Positions 7,784 through 16,751 of a stretch of DNA of 64,000 nt are shown here, piece after piece. Source of the DNA: Ruminococcus sp. (GTDB taxonomy: Bacteria; Bacillota; Clostridia; Oscillospirales; Ruminococcaceae). Position numbers and translations under genes: made by a program. The stretch lies in contig JAGAQC010000039.1 in assembly GCA_017622925.1 (NCBI GenBank), positions 27,572 to 91,571 on the forward strand, read 5' to 3'. How positions within the stretch are numbered: the stretch's first letter is position 1; every line of letters starts with the position of its first letter. A model generated the notes under the pieces. The model was not told the origin of the DNA, did not search any database, and saw only the letters and a program-made list of their open reading frames with translations.

Positions 7784-9093
7784 CACAGTAATTCAGTTAT
7801 GATCGCTTGGTCGTCTGCGTTGTCAGTCAGCTCGCAGTAAGCCCGGAGCATAGCTCGGACAGTTTTATTCTTCTTTGCCACGCTGATATTCAAAATAGCC
7901 ATGAATGATAGCGAGGACTCCTGATAGTTTCCCTTGTCAAAAGCATAGCAGAGCAGCACGATGATGTACAGTCTCCCCATAAGTTCCGCTCGCTTTTCGT
8001 CTATTATGCTATACACGTCCGGTTCGAGTTTTTCGCTGTCGTGTCCTTTGAGTCCGTATTTTTTCAGGCATTCCCATAGTTCGTCTATCAGAAAGTCGGG
8101 GCACGACTTGATGTCTATCGGGTAATTGTTCTTACATACTTGAAGGTCAAATTTCTTTGCTATTTCGTTGATTTTGCTTCGCATTGTCCGCTGATTTGGC
8201 TTGCTGGGGTCTTGTTTGCTTGTGGTTTTGAGCTTGACAATGACCTTTTTTCTCACGAGCTTAGAAAAAAACTTCAAATATTGATTGACTATAGATTTTG
8301 GAAACTCTCTGGCTTTATTTTTTTTCGTATTTTCGGGGTTCCATTCTGTTTCTGCGATATTAAGAACCTCCACTATATGCGTTTCAAATTGTTTCATCGT
8401 TGGTTCATATGCTTTGAACGCAGGATACTCTCTTTCAACACTTAGGAAATCAGCATATACCTCTTCATAAAGCATTATAGGAGTTTTTATACCCTTGCCA
8501 TTTGTTGTAAAAATGCATTTCATTACCTCGGAAACAAGCTCTTCACCTACGGTCAAAGCTGCGAAGCTGTATGAGGGGATTTCCTCACTTCGGCTGCATC
8601 TATCGCTAGTAATGACCATTCCACAAAATGCATCGAAAAGCTCTCTGTCGAATATTTTATGGTACTTCATGTACAGGTGTACCGCTATGAGGTACTGCGG
8701 ATCCATGATACCCAATATCTCTTCTTTCACCTGTACTCTCTGCTGGGGGTTAAGCCGACGATCTCTGACTTTTGCATATATGTCATCAAGTTTTTCAAAA
8801 TCTATTAGTTTTGTTTTTAAAAGATATGCACTTACTTTTTTCTTTCTCTTCTGCCATTCTTCCTTATTAACTTTCGATAATTCTTCCTGTTGTGGAGATA
8901 CTGCTTTGATGAGTGCATTTACAACAAGATACTTTGCTGGACATATTTGCGGATTATTTTTGTGATACATAGATAATGGATATCTTATACAGGCCTCTTT
9001 AGTTAGAAGCGAATCATTATCTCCGAGAAAGTAATAGAACAGCGACTCATACATATCTGCGATCGCACGAACCGTAAACTCAGTATCTTTCAT
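7783..9093 (-). CDS. Unknown, mostly helical protein, 436 aa
   Basis: Starts at the ATG at 9093, 6 nt after GGAGG. I do not recognise a family. The sequence looks alpha-helical and is rich in Lys, Glu and Tyr (MKDTEFTVRAIADMYESLFY at the start; a basic mid section around EWQKRKKKVSAYLLKTKL). There is no signal peptide, membrane segment, P-loop or metal motif that I can see. It is transcribed alone, with its own terminator, and is the gene closest to the ssrA end of the element. It lies inside the pair of direct repeats, so it travels with the recombinase module. It could be a regulator, a replication factor or an accessory defence gene. Confidence 0.7.
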   Translation of the reverse strand: MKDTEFTVRAIADMYESLFYYFLGDNDSLLTKEACIRYPLSMYHKNNPQICPAKYLVVNALIKAVSPQQEELSKVNKEEWQKRKKKVSAYLLKTKLIDFEKLDDIYAKVRDRRLNPQQRVQVKEEILGIMDPQYLIAVHLYMKYHKIFDRELFDAFCGMVITSDRCSRSEEIPSYSFAALTVGEELVSEVMKCIFTTNGKGIKTPIMLYEEVYADFLSVEREYPAFKAYEPTMKQFETHIVEVLNIAETEWNPENTKKNKAREFPKSIVNQYLKFFSKLVRKKVIVKLKTTSKQDPSKPNQRTMRSKINEIAKKFDLQVCKNNYPIDIKSCPDFLIDELWECLKKYGLKGHDSEKLEPDVYSIIDEKRAELMGRLYIIVLLCYAFDKGNYQESSLSFMAILNISVAKKNKTVRAMLRAYCELTDNADDQAIITELL

Positions 9094-9208
9094 ATTCTGC
9101 CTCCTGTCGCATGGTTTCTTGGTACTCTTATCATACCATATTTTTCGGAAAATAGCAAGATTGTTCCTGTTAATTCTAATAACTGATGCCGTTCCAAAGA
9201 ATTATGCC

Positions 9209-9233
9209 CGAATGCCCGAATTTTTTCTGAGGA
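9209..9233 (+). repeat. Right copy of imperfect 25-bp direct repeat, candidate att site
   Basis: Reads CGAATGCCCGAATTTTTTCT then GAGGA. It matches 21 of 25 positions of the copy at 2597-2621. It lies between the start of the 436-aa gene and the ssrA terminator, so it could mark the element's right end. Confidence 0.4.
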
Positions 9234-9310
9234 AAGAGGCGCTCTTTTTTTTAGTCGTCAATATTGCTTGTTTTTCCTATTGAGCGTGTTGAACACACCA
9301 ACTTTTTCGG

Positions 9311-9353
9311 TAAAAAAGAATCCCTAAAACACGAAAACACCGTGTTTTAGGGA
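9311..9353 (-). terminator. Rho-independent terminator of ssrA
   Basis: TCCCTAAAACACG (9321-9333) and its exact complement (9341-9353) form a 13-bp stem with a 7-nt loop. The minus strand runs on into TTCTTTTTTA. It starts 35 nt past the mature tmRNA 3' end. Confidence 0.9.
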
Positions 9354-9387
9354 CTTTTCGCAACCTTTCCGGTTACGCATTTTCAAT

Positions 9388-9758
9388 TGGTGGAGGCGAG
9401 GGGAATTGAACCCCTGTCCGAAAACTCATTCATGGAACTTTCTACGAGCGTAGTTTACCGATTAAAATTCCCTGGACAGACCGCCGATAAACGGGCAGAA
9501 AGAGCAGGTAGTCCGAATACAATTCAACGGAACGGACACTCCGAGGAATCGTTCACCGCTGATCGATGCCCAACCAAAAGCCGCGGTACTCAAATGGAGG
9601 ACAGAAGCAGACTTAAGCTGCTACCAGTGCACTATTTCTAGTAACTGTAATATTTCTTCTAGCGTTTATATTTAAACGTGGCGCAGTTTAAGGAGGTTAC
9701 ACCGCAGCTCCGCTCGCTTATTGCACTTCAGAATCCCCGTCGAAACCTTTACGCCCCC
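9388..9758 (-). ncRNA. ssrA: Transfer-messenger RNA (tmRNA)
   Basis: tmRNA rescues stalled ribosomes and tags the unfinished protein for proteolysis. The 5' end reads GGGGGCGTAAAGGTTTCGAC and the 3' end AATTCCCCTCGCCTCCACCA. The acceptor stem GGGGGCG/CGCCTCC pairs with one G-U, and CCA is encoded. The tag frame reads ARRNITVTRNSALVAA and ends at TAA; the Ala codon GCT is the likely resume codon. The tag ends ALVAA rather than the common ALAA. An intrinsic terminator follows and a strong promoter lies upstream. The mobile element begins right beyond the terminator; the 3' end of ssrA itself is intact. Confidence 0.95.
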
Positions 9759-9836
9759 ATAATGGAAACGGAGACAAAAGCGAAGGAACTTTTACTCCGC
9801 AAAGGAACGAACGCAAATTGAAATATCAGCATAATT

Positions 9837-9865
9837 ATTATACCACATCAGGAGCGGTTTGTAAA
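9837..9865 (-). promoter_or_regulatory. Sigma-A promoter of ssrA
   Basis: TTTACA (9865-9860), a 17-nt spacer and TATAAT (9842-9837). The start site would be near 9830, giving a leader of about 70 nt that is trimmed to the mature 5' end. Confidence 0.85.
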
Positions 9866-9916
9866 TAGTTTTTAAAAATTTTTTCTGTAAACTTGAAGAA
9901 CGTTCTGATAAACCGA

Positions 9917-9951
9917 CAAAAAAAGCTCGTCTCAGACATGAAACGAGCTTT
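9917..9951 (-). terminator. Rho-independent terminator downstream of spo0A
   Basis: AAAGCTCGT (9922-9930) and ACGAGCTTT (9943-9951) with a 12-nt loop; the minus strand continues into TTTTGTC. Between it and the spo0A stop codon (165 nt) I see no gene, only a small GCTCC/GGAGC hairpin near 9985. Confidence 0.75.
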
Positions 9952-10115
9952 GCATTCAAACTCACCGCAATTTAGGCAGTACCGCTCCATGCGACGGAGC
10001 AAGTAAGCTAAATAAACGGAGCGAAATTTAAATGATGTAAGGTCTTGGATTCTTCGCGGTTACGTCATTGTCCTGACGATAAAACGGAGAAACGCATATA
10101 TCAAGATCAATAAGC

Positions 10116-10904
10116 TTAAAAGCAACTGAAATTTGTCATCAACGACTTATTACGCTGATTGCAGTTTTTCATGCTGAGTCCGATCCTGTCGGTAGCAAGC
10201 GCAATGAATTCGGAGTTTGTCGGACGACCGTGAAAATTGTCTATGTTGCAGCCGAAAAACGAACTCATTACTTCTTTATCTTTTCTGTCCCATGCCGCCT
10301 CGATAGCGTGTCTTATTGCGCGCTCAACTCTTGCAGGCGTTGTCTGATAAATTTCAGCGACCCGAGGATAGAGCGATTTTGTAATACATTCCAAAAGCAT
10401 ATGGCTGTTCAGACATTCAAGAACGGCTGTCCGAATATATCTGTAACCCTTGATATGCGCGGGAATCCCGAGACTGCGGATAAGATCGGTGACCATGATC
10501 TCCGCATCACCGCAGTCGGGAGCAGTCTTTTTAACCGTAACCAGCTTTATAACATCCAAAAGCTTATCAACGTCTATAGGCTTGACCATCATGTAAGCCG
10601 CTCCCTTTTCAAACACATGACGCTCGATAAAACTGTCATGTTCGTCCAACAGTATTATAAACTGAGGACATACGGCTACAGTGGATCTTACCTCCTCCAT
10701 AACGTGAAGAGCATTCGTATCCTGAAGGTTAAAGTCGGTCACTACTACGTCGGGAGCGTCTAAAAGTATCGAATTAACGATCGTATTGTCAATGGGCTTT
10801 CTTGTATACGCAAAGATGTCGGATTCTCTTAAACTTGAAGCAATTCTGACACCGCTGTCGGCGGAATCGTCACAAATTAAAACTTTTATTGTTGTTTCTT
10901 TCAC
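10116..10904 (-). CDS. spo0A: Sporulation response regulator Spo0A, 262 aa
   Basis: Master regulator of entry into sporulation. The receiver domain (1-125) has the acidic pair at 12-13 (VLICDDS), phosphorylation site Asp57 (VVVTDFNL) and the conserved Lys in MVKPID. The C-terminal Spo0A DNA-binding domain is clear: IRSLGIPAHIKGYRYIR, the recognition-helix region TTPARVERAIRHAIEAAW and GRPTNSEFIALATD. The length is close to the usual 260-270 residues. I chose the GTG at 10904 because AAGGAG lies 6 nt upstream and the receiver starts at once; a frame running to 10970 would add 22 residues without support. It stands alone, not next to spoIVB. With sigG at 54497 it shows that the lineage keeps the sporulation programme. 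Confidence 0.93.
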   Translation of the reverse strand: MKETTIKVLICDDSADSGVRIASSLRESDIFAYTRKPIDNTIVNSILLDAPDVVVTDFNLQDTNALHVMEEVRSTVAVCPQFIILLDEHDSFIERHVFEKGAAYMMVKPIDVDKLLDVIKLVTVKKTAPDCGDAEIMVTDLIRSLGIPAHIKGYRYIRTAVLECLNSHMLLECITKSLYPRVAEIYQTTPARVERAIRHAIEAAWDRKDKEVMSSFFGCNIDNFHGRPTNSEFIALATDRIGLSMKNCNQRNKSLMTNFSCF

Positions 10905-11005
10905 AAAAATCTCCTTTTTCCGTTCATAAGCTTTAAATTCACAAGTTATTAATTCTTGGAAAAGAGGCACTCTCCCTCACAAAATGACGGACAGTCTCTT
11001 TGATT

Positions 11006-11161
11006 AGACCTCATCGGGAACTAAAGTGCAGCCGTATGACTAAAGATTTTGTCATATGGCAAGGCAGACGACGAAAGCGGGCTAACGCCCTCTGAGGAGG
11101 ATAACGCAGCCATATGGCAAAAGATTTGTCAGACGGTGTGCGTTAGTTTCCGAGGAGGTCT
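11006..11161. repeat. Structured inverted repeat, 156 bp (shared apical hairpin)
   Basis: The ends AGACCTCATCGGGAACTAA and TTAGTTTCCGAGGAGGTCT are near-perfect inverted repeats, and the pairing extends inward for about 55 nt with mismatches. The core reads GACGAAAGC, then GGGC-TAAC-GCCC, then TCTGAGGAGGATAACGCAG. It shares this core with the repeats at 33107, 37524, 45957, 12131 and 42863, although the arms differ. Confidence 0.75.
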
Positions 11162-11644
11162 ATTATATTTCAAAGCAAAAAATATGAACAAACGTCAAAT
11201 ACAATTCAAATTTGGTTTATGATTAAAATTATTAACTGTCATTACCAAATATTTCACCATCTAATTAAAAATTTTTCCATATTTAGTACGGCAGAAAATA
11301 CGAACAAGCAACAGGTAATAAATAGCACATACTTATTTGGTACAGATAAATAATCTGAACAATGTATATACTATTTGATTTGTATTATTCTTTCGCAAAG
11401 TATTTATTGTCCTACGCAATAAGACCATACTCGAGAATTTGATTAATCATGATCGCATTGCATTAAATATTTTACCACAACTTATTAAAAAAAGCAAGTA
11501 AAAACTTCCTTATACAATCGAATTCAACTAATATCCATATTTACCACGCCTTTATTACATTTTTCATCATTATATGTATTGGCAACTATTATACAGTTTG
11601 TTATTACAGTTTAAAATATATATACTCTCCGCAAAACCTGTCTA
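11162..11644. other. AT-rich non-coding stretch
   Basis: No gene, RNA or clear terminator found. The sequence is strongly AT-rich with several ATTATT/AATAAT runs. Confidence 0.6.
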
Positions 11645-11690
11645 AGAGCCTGTTCAGAATCTCGACGTGCGCGGATTTTCGTGTCAAATA
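11645..11690. repeat. Half copy of the AGAGCCTGTTCAG repeat
   Basis: AGAGCCTGTTCAGAATCTCG followed by the GTGCGCGGATTTTCG arm seen in the full copies at 12131, 16587 and 42863. The other half is missing. Confidence 0.7.
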
Positions 11691-11711
11691 TAATGTATGG
11701 CATGTGAATTT

Positions 11712-12017
11712 TGTAGGGGACGGCGCCCTCGACGTCCCGTTTTCGGACTGAAAACATCACCCCATTTCGAGGTGGCTCGCTTCTTTTGTTATTTGCCTTT
11801 TCCTGAAATTTGCAGCTACGGGGACGCATATCTCGTTCATAAGAATACGGTTGGCAATGGGTGCAGCGACACGCTGCCGCAAACTCGCTAATATTTTTAA
11901 CTCAAATTTTTTCCGCGACTGTTGCAATTTTCCCGATGTAGGGACACGGTGTGCCGTGTCCGCTCAAAGAAAGTCTCAGTTACCAATTTCGGGACGTCGA
12001 GGGCGCCGTCCCCTACA
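11712..12017. repeat. 28-bp inverted repeat 250 nt apart (TGTAGGGGACGG type)
   Basis: The left arm 11712-11739 starts TGTAGGGGACGGCGCCCTCG. The right arm 11990-12017 is its exact complement and ends CGCCGTCCCCTACA. The inside is non-coding and includes a second small inverted repeat (GACACGGTGTGCCGTGTC). A shorter relative is at 28119-28202. Confidence 0.75.
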
Positions 12018-12130
12018 GTTTGTATTTGCAGAAAGAATGTTCGCCTATGTTTTCTTTACACATACAAATTTAATAAACCTCTTTACAATCAGTATCAAAT
12101 GTAGTATAATAATATATAGAGTAAGATTTT

Positions 12131-12292
12131 AGAGCCGGTTCAGTATCTCGGCGTGTGCGGATTTTCGAGCATAAATTTGCCGAGTACAAGGCGAAAAAGC
12201 GAAAGCATACTGTCGTATGGTGAGCTTTTCCAACGCAGTAATCGGAAAAATTTGCCGAAAATACGTGCGCGGGGAGATTCTGAACAGGCTCT
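12131..12292. repeat. Structured inverted repeat, 162 bp (AGAGCCTGTTCAG family)
   Basis: The ends AGAGCCGGTTCAGTATCTC and GAGATTCTGAACAGGCTCT are inverted repeats. The core is GCGAAAGC-ATAC-TGTC-GTAT-GGTGAGC, flanked by AAGGCGAAAA and TTTTCCAACGCAG. It ends 20 nt before the start of the GGDEF gene, so it occupies that gene's leader. Confidence 0.8.
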
Positions 12293-12311
12293 TATGAAAG
12301 GAAGTGAGAAT

Positions 12312-14222
12312 ATGGAGCAGATAAAGCTTATAGGGGTGTGTCTCTCTACCCTGCATGAAGAAGATCGTTTCAGCTTTGTAAGCGAGCTTAACAGGCACGC
12401 TGTAATAAACGGCTGCCGTCTGCTCGTTTTCAATTCCTGCGCCGATATGTACGAACAAAGTCCCGAAAGCAACAAAGGCTCGTCCGCTGTTTTCAGACTG
12501 ATACCATACGAAAAGCTTTCAGCGCTTATAATTTTCCCAAACATAATGTACGATACCTGCATAATTGACGAAATAGCAGAAAATTGCAGGCTTCACGATC
12601 TTCCGCTGATCTCGATAGATAAGGAAATTGACGGCAGTATTGTCTTTGCATTTAAAAACGCCGATATATTTGAAAAGCTCTGCCGCCACGTTATTGAAGA
12701 CCACGGCGCAAGAAAATTATATATGCTCGCAGGCTTTGAAGGAAACGTGTACTCGAACGAACGTATAGAAGCCTTTAAACGCGCGCTTGCCGTCAACAAC
12801 ATACCGATAGACGATAATAATATCGGATATGGCTGTTTCTGGGAACAACCGACCGTCGAGGTGCTTACTCAATGGTTCGTGACCGAAAAAAGAGAAATAC
12901 CCGACGCAATTATTTGCGCCAATGATTTTATGGCTATAGCCGCCAGCTCGTTCCTACAGTCAATGGGCGTAAGGATTCCCGAGGACTGCATAATTACGGG
13001 CTTTGACGGCGTAAAACAGACCGAGTATCTACCGCCGCAGATAACCACCTGCAAGCAGGATTTCGATAAAATGAGCAGACTTATATTTGAAACGATACTT
13101 AAACTGTGGAAAGGCGGGACTGTCGAAAAGCATGTTTACGTTGATTTTAATATAATCTACTCTCAATCCTGCGGCTGTAAGCCTGTAAGCTATGAGAATA
13201 CCTCAAACTCGATAAGAACGCTCCTCAACAGCCTGAGCCTTGCAGACGAACGTCATAAAATGATATGCAACACGCAGACTTGTATACCTCAAATATCCGA
13301 CGTAAACTATCTTGCGCGTATAATTATTAATAAATTTAAATTTGATACGTGTATTTTTGCGCTTAATAACGACATCTTTGAGCCGCCCGACTTCGGCAGC
13401 CAATACAAAGACAGCGAATGCTTCGGACGAAACATTGATATTCTGTATCACCGCTATAACAAGACCGAATATGAACGGTGCTGTATCCCGAAAAAAATGC
13501 TTCTGCCCCGTTACGATCTTCTTCTGAGCCGTGAGCTTCCGATCATAGTATGCTGCTCCCATTTCAGCACAATGGTCATGGGGTACTGCGTGTTCCAAAC
13601 CGAGATCGACATTGACGAGTACGAAAAAATACACAGTATGATGAGTACGGTTTCCGCCGCTTTGGGAAGTTTTCACAGTAAAGTCCAGATAGAAAACATT
13701 AACGATAAGCTTCAGCGGCTCTCTCAGCGTGATTTTATGACGGGACTTTTCAATCGGCGAGGATTTTTTGAACGGCTTGACGGAATTATATCCGACGCCG
13801 CCAATACAGGCTCTGCGCTTGTGCTTATTTCCGCCGATCTGGACGAACTCAAATATATCAACGATACTTTCGGTCATTCCGAGGGCGACAACGCAATAAT
13901 AACCGTAAGCAGAGCATTGTTGAGCAGTTCTCCTCAAAGCGGACTTTGCGCGCGTTTCGGAGGGGACGAATTTTGCATGGCAATAGTTATTCGCAAAGAA
14001 GATCCCCATGTATTTTTCACGGATTTCAAAAATCGCTTTTTTAATTTTCTTCACGAATATAATGCGAACGCAAATAAGACGTATATGGTGAAAGCAAGCA
14101 TAGGTTCTTCTTATGCTATTATAGACGGCGATCTGAATACGGACGAAATTATAAAAGCCGCAGACGAAAAAATGTACGCCTGCAAGCTTGAACACAAACA
14201 ATTAGACCTCCTCGGAAATTGA
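12312..14222 (+). CDS. Sugar-binding-protein-like sensor fused to diguanylate cyclase (GGDEF), 636 aa
   Basis: Makes cyclic-di-GMP. Residues about 5-285 look like a LacI/PurR periplasmic-binding-type sensor without a helix-turn-helix (IKLIGVCLST, YEKLSALIIFPN, PDAIICANDFMAIAAS, ITGFDGVK). A middle region (about 290-465) of unknown fold follows, then a short coiled coil (IENINDKLQRLSQRD) and a GGDEF domain (about 475-635) with DLDELKYINDTFGHSEGD and the intact active site FGGDEF. There is no RxxD inhibitory site before the motif. No signal peptide or membrane span is seen, so the sensor is probably inside the cell and reads an imported ligand. Start at 12312 with AAAGGAAG about 8 nt upstream; ATG 12294 lies at the edge of the repeat and has no ribosome binding site. 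Confidence 0.87.
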   Translation: MEQIKLIGVCLSTLHEEDRFSFVSELNRHAVINGCRLLVFNSCADMYEQSPESNKGSSAVFRLIPYEKLSALIIFPNIMYDTCIIDEIAENCRLHDLPLISIDKEIDGSIVFAFKNADIFEKLCRHVIEDHGARKLYMLAGFEGNVYSNERIEAFKRALAVNNIPIDDNNIGYGCFWEQPTVEVLTQWFVTEKREIPDAIICANDFMAIAASSFLQSMGVRIPEDCIITGFDGVKQTEYLPPQITTCKQDFDKMSRLIFETILKLWKGGTVEKHVYVDFNIIYSQSCGCKPVSYENTSNSIRTLLNSLSLADERHKMICNTQTCIPQISDVNYLARIIINKFKFDTCIFALNNDIFEPPDFGSQYKDSECFGRNIDILYHRYNKTEYERCCIPKKMLLPRYDLLLSRELPIIVCCSHFSTMVMGYCVFQTEIDIDEYEKIHSMMSTVSAALGSFHSKVQIENINDKLQRLSQRDFMTGLFNRRGFFERLDGIISDAANTGSALVLISADLDELKYINDTFGHSEGDNAIITVSRALLSSSPQSGLCARFGGDEFCMAIVIRKEDPHVFFTDFKNRFFNFLHEYNANANKTYMVKASIGSSYAIIDGDLNTDEIIKAADEKMYACKLEHKQLDLLGN

Positions 14223-14231
14223 TACTGAAAA

Positions 14232-14277
14232 AGACCTGTTCGGTGATATGCAATTTCGCATAATATCGAACAGGTCT
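14232..14277. repeat. Short inverted repeat, AGACCTGTTCG ends
   Basis: AGACCTGTTCG and CGAACAGGTCT enclose a second stem, TATGC/GCATA. The ends match those of the repeat at 51115-51277, so this is a short relative. It lies just after the stop of the GGDEF gene, between convergent genes, and may also terminate transcription. Confidence 0.65.
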
Positions 14278-14317
14278 TATAATATCTGTAATTATTATTT
14301 TGATAACAATGTCATCT

Positions 14318-14496
14318 AAGGGAACGCCCTCTCTTGCAGGGCGTTCCCTCTTTCAAAACAGTCCAGTGGACTGTTTTGAAATTCACCCTTTGCGGAGCGC
14401 TTAAACGCTATGTGGGACTCTGTCCCACACCCTGCCAGAGGCGCTGCCTCTGGACACCGCCAAAGGGACACCGTCCCTTTGGAATCCCGATATTAG
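14318..14496. repeat. Multi-hairpin repeat, 179 bp (GGGAACGCCCTC family)
   Basis: Starts AAGGGAACGCCCTCTCTTGC and ends CCCTTTGGAATCCCGATATT. Inside are four or five GC-rich hairpins in a row, for example AGAGGCGCTGCCTCT and AAAGGGACACCGTCCCTTT. Other copies are at 23418 (opposite strand, with an insert), 55387 and 60833. No gene is present; apparent frames in it recur in every copy. Confidence 0.8.
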
Positions 14497-14511
14497 AATG
14501 CTATGATTTTA

Positions 14512-16167
14512 TTAGTCAATAAAATCAACGCTTTTCTTAATTTCGGTCTTGTGCTTATACATAGCCTTATCGCTTCGGGCGATGATCGCCTTAATATCGG
14601 GTTCTTCGGGGTCTGTAAGCGGGTCGTAACAGGAAGTCCCCACCGCAACTGAAAAAGGATATCCCTTGTAATCAATATTTTCCCTTGCAAACTCAACGTT
14701 TATCGCATCTGTAAAATCGGCGTCGGAAATGCACATAAATTCGTCGCCGCCTATCCTGTACACCTTTCCCCTCTTTCCTATGGCTCTCAGGAGTACCGAA
14801 GCACAGCGGATTATCGCCTTATCGCCGCTTTCGTGACCGTAATTGTCGTTTATGTATTTCAGGAAATTAACGTCGCAGGCGGTCACATAAATATCCCTGC
14901 ACTTTTCGGGCGATTTTTCCAGCTCGTCGATACGTTCCTCATAGGTATTACGATTGAAAGTGTTCGTCATTATGTCGATGCACGAAGCTCGGATAGCCGC
15001 CTTAGTCGCCATTGATCTCTTTATCATAATTCTGACAATAAAGAACAACCCTACGAGTATTGCTATCGAGACAACACATTTTATAATAGTATTGACCTTT
15101 CGGCTCTTGACCTCCGCCGAGCTGTCAACGATCGAAACGTTGTCAACGTAATATGACATGAACTTTGTGTCGCCCTCGTTATCGGTCTGAACGTAGAAAT
15201 ATGCGTCGGTAGCGTCCGACGGAAGAATGAAATCTCCCGAAATTTTCGACCACGTTCCTTTTTGAAGAGCCTTGCTTGCGATAGTTGCATATATCTCCTC
15301 GCCGTTCAGATTGTACTGAAGCTTTATAAAGAAAGTTTGGGTATCTCTGCTGTCATTGTCCATGTACATCACATAGGCAGAATATGTATAATTCACCATC
15401 GGCTTTATCATGCTGAGCCTTACCATCGGAGCGTTCCAGAAAACCGTCTTGTTAGTCACATAAAGCGATTTTTCGCCTGAATAGCTGAAATCTTCGGAGA
15501 GATTTAATTCCACTTCTCCCCTCGGTATCCAGCCGTTCAAGCCGTGTTCAAAGTCATAAGCGGTACTCGAAGAGGTGTTTTCGTTCGGCGGCTTTGTCGC
15601 CTGCTGATAACCGAATATAGAAATATCGTCCACGCAAAAGTCCGTAAGACCGCTTTCAGTCTCAAAATAAGCGCAAACGTTTTCCACATCGCTCGGAATA
15701 ATGGCAGTATTTTCAATAAGCTCCCATTTGTCGCAGCCTACTGCCTGTTTGACGATCGTTTCATATGATTCGTTGCCGGAAACGTCCGTGAATTTAAGCG
15801 AGAGCATTATATTTGCGCCCTCGGGAGCTTCGCTTATTACGTAGGCTCTGAAAAGCAATTCAGACCCGGGAGCGGCAAGTTCGGTAATATTGAGCGACGG
15901 ACCGCTCCATGACTCCTCACGGTTGCTTGTTATGATCGCCGCGTTGCCGCTGTGACTTTTCTCAGTCGTTATGGAAATTTTAGACCTGTTGCCGAAAGAT
16001 GTCCAGCCGTCAAAGCTGTCGGATTCAAAGCCGGTTGAAACCAATTCGCAGTATTTTTCGTCGTTAATTTCTTCGCTTTCGGCGCATACGCTGACAGGCT
16101 CTGCAAAAAGAATCAACAGTAAAAATAATGACAGAAACGCCGATAAATATTTTCTTATTTTTCCCAT
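14512..16167 (-). CDS. Membrane diguanylate cyclase with two extracellular carbohydrate-binding-like domains, 551 aa
   Basis: The order is signal peptide (1-31), two beta-sandwich domains of the CBM4/9 or CBM-like type (about 40-185 and 195-345), one membrane span (about 360-382), then a cytoplasmic GGDEF domain (about 395-550). Each sandwich domain shows the pattern of such modules: GFESDSFDGWTSFG with WSGPSLNI, and DFEHGLNGWIPRG with WNAPMVRLS. The cyclase has CDVNFLKYINDNYGHESGD and RIGGDEF. No PAS or HAMP domain links the parts. The likely job is to sense outside polysaccharide and raise cyclic-di-GMP inside; this is inference. Start at 16167 with AAGGGGTGA upstream; ten more codons to 16197 lack a site. 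The neighbour at 16752 has the same architecture. Confidence 0.85.
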   Translation of the reverse strand: MGKIRKYLSAFLSLFLLLILFAEPVSVCAESEEINDEKYCELVSTGFESDSFDGWTSFGNRSKISITTEKSHSGNAAIITSNREESWSGPSLNITELAAPGSELLFRAYVISEAPEGANIMLSLKFTDVSGNESYETIVKQAVGCDKWELIENTAIIPSDVENVCAYFETESGLTDFCVDDISIFGYQQATKPPNENTSSSTAYDFEHGLNGWIPRGEVELNLSEDFSYSGEKSLYVTNKTVFWNAPMVRLSMIKPMVNYTYSAYVMYMDNDSRDTQTFFIKLQYNLNGEEIYATIASKALQKGTWSKISGDFILPSDATDAYFYVQTDNEGDTKFMSYYVDNVSIVDSSAEVKSRKVNTIIKCVVSIAILVGLFFIVRIMIKRSMATKAAIRASCIDIMTNTFNRNTYEERIDELEKSPEKCRDIYVTACDVNFLKYINDNYGHESGDKAIIRCASVLLRAIGKRGKVYRIGGDEFMCISDADFTDAINVEFARENIDYKGYPFSVAVGTSCYDPLTDPEEPDIKAIIARSDKAMYKHKTEIKKSVDFID

Positions 16168-16310
16168 CAGATCACCCCTTAAAACACTCCGAAACACACT
16201 AACTCTGTTTATCAGCCATCTCTATATAAATATTATATCATATTATTAAAAATATTTCTATCTACAACTTACTTAAATTATCACTTGCTTTTTTGTACAT
16301 TTTCAACAAT

Positions 16311-16536
16311 TATCTACAACTTAAGAGGATTTTGTTACCCTTTATTCTTGTCAAAGAGGTAACTTTTCGGAGCCTATATCGTAAATTTTCCTGTATAAAG
16401 CCAAATGAACTTAAAATTACAGATAAATAAGGTGGCTTTATACAGGTAAATTTACGACAACAGAGATTCCAAAGGGGTCACCCCTTTGGCAGGGGGTGCA
16501 GGGGGACAGCGTCCCCCTGCTTAAGTTGTGGATAGT
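16311..16536. repeat. Composite repeat with long variable hairpin (copy 1)
   Basis: Bounded by TTATCTACAACTTAAG and CTTAAGTTGTGGATAG. A conserved left part (GAGGATTTTGTTACC with GGTAAC) leads to a 25-bp stem (16379-16403 with 16433-16457, one mismatch, 29-nt loop). The conserved right part is CAACAGAGATTCC, then AAAGGGGTCACCCCTTT and GGGGGACAGCGTCCCCC hairpins. The related copy at 56088 keeps both flanks but has a different stem. Confidence 0.8.
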
Positions 16537-16586
16537 GATTTGAAATGTATTAAAAGATGTTCCCTCCCTAAAATGGGAGGGATCAA

Positions 16587-16747
16587 GAGCCTGTTCAGCA
16601 TCTCCTCACGCACGTCTTTTCGTCAAATTTTGCCGAATCCTGCGTCAAAAATCTTTGCCATACGACAGTATGCCTGCAAATTTTTTCCTTGTATTCGTCA
16701 AAATTATGCTCGAAAATCCGCACACGCCGAGATACTGAACAGGCTCT
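16587..16747. repeat. Structured inverted repeat, 161 bp (AGAGCCTGTTCAG family, diverged core)
   Basis: The ends AGAGCCTGTTCAGCATCTC and GAGATACTGAACAGGCTCT are inverted. The core on the minus strand reads GGC-ATAC-TGTC-GTAT-GGC. The usual GAAAGC and GGTGAG around that hairpin have diverged. It lies directly downstream of the GGDEF gene at 16752. Confidence 0.8.
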
Positions 16748-16751
16748 AAAC

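Noticed and set aside
9387-9641. Plus-strand reading frame of 84 codons
   Set aside because: It lies entirely in the ssrA gene, read on the wrong strand.
9321-9758. Integration of the element into the 3' end of ssrA
   Set aside because: The 3' end, CCA and terminator are intact, no duplicate of the 3' end is seen in the window, and the recombinase is of the serine type, which seldom uses this target.
14334-14522. Reading frames in the GC-rich repeats (also at 23400 and 55405)
   Set aside because: The same peptide recurs with every copy of the repeat, with no start signals; it is a by-product of the repeat.
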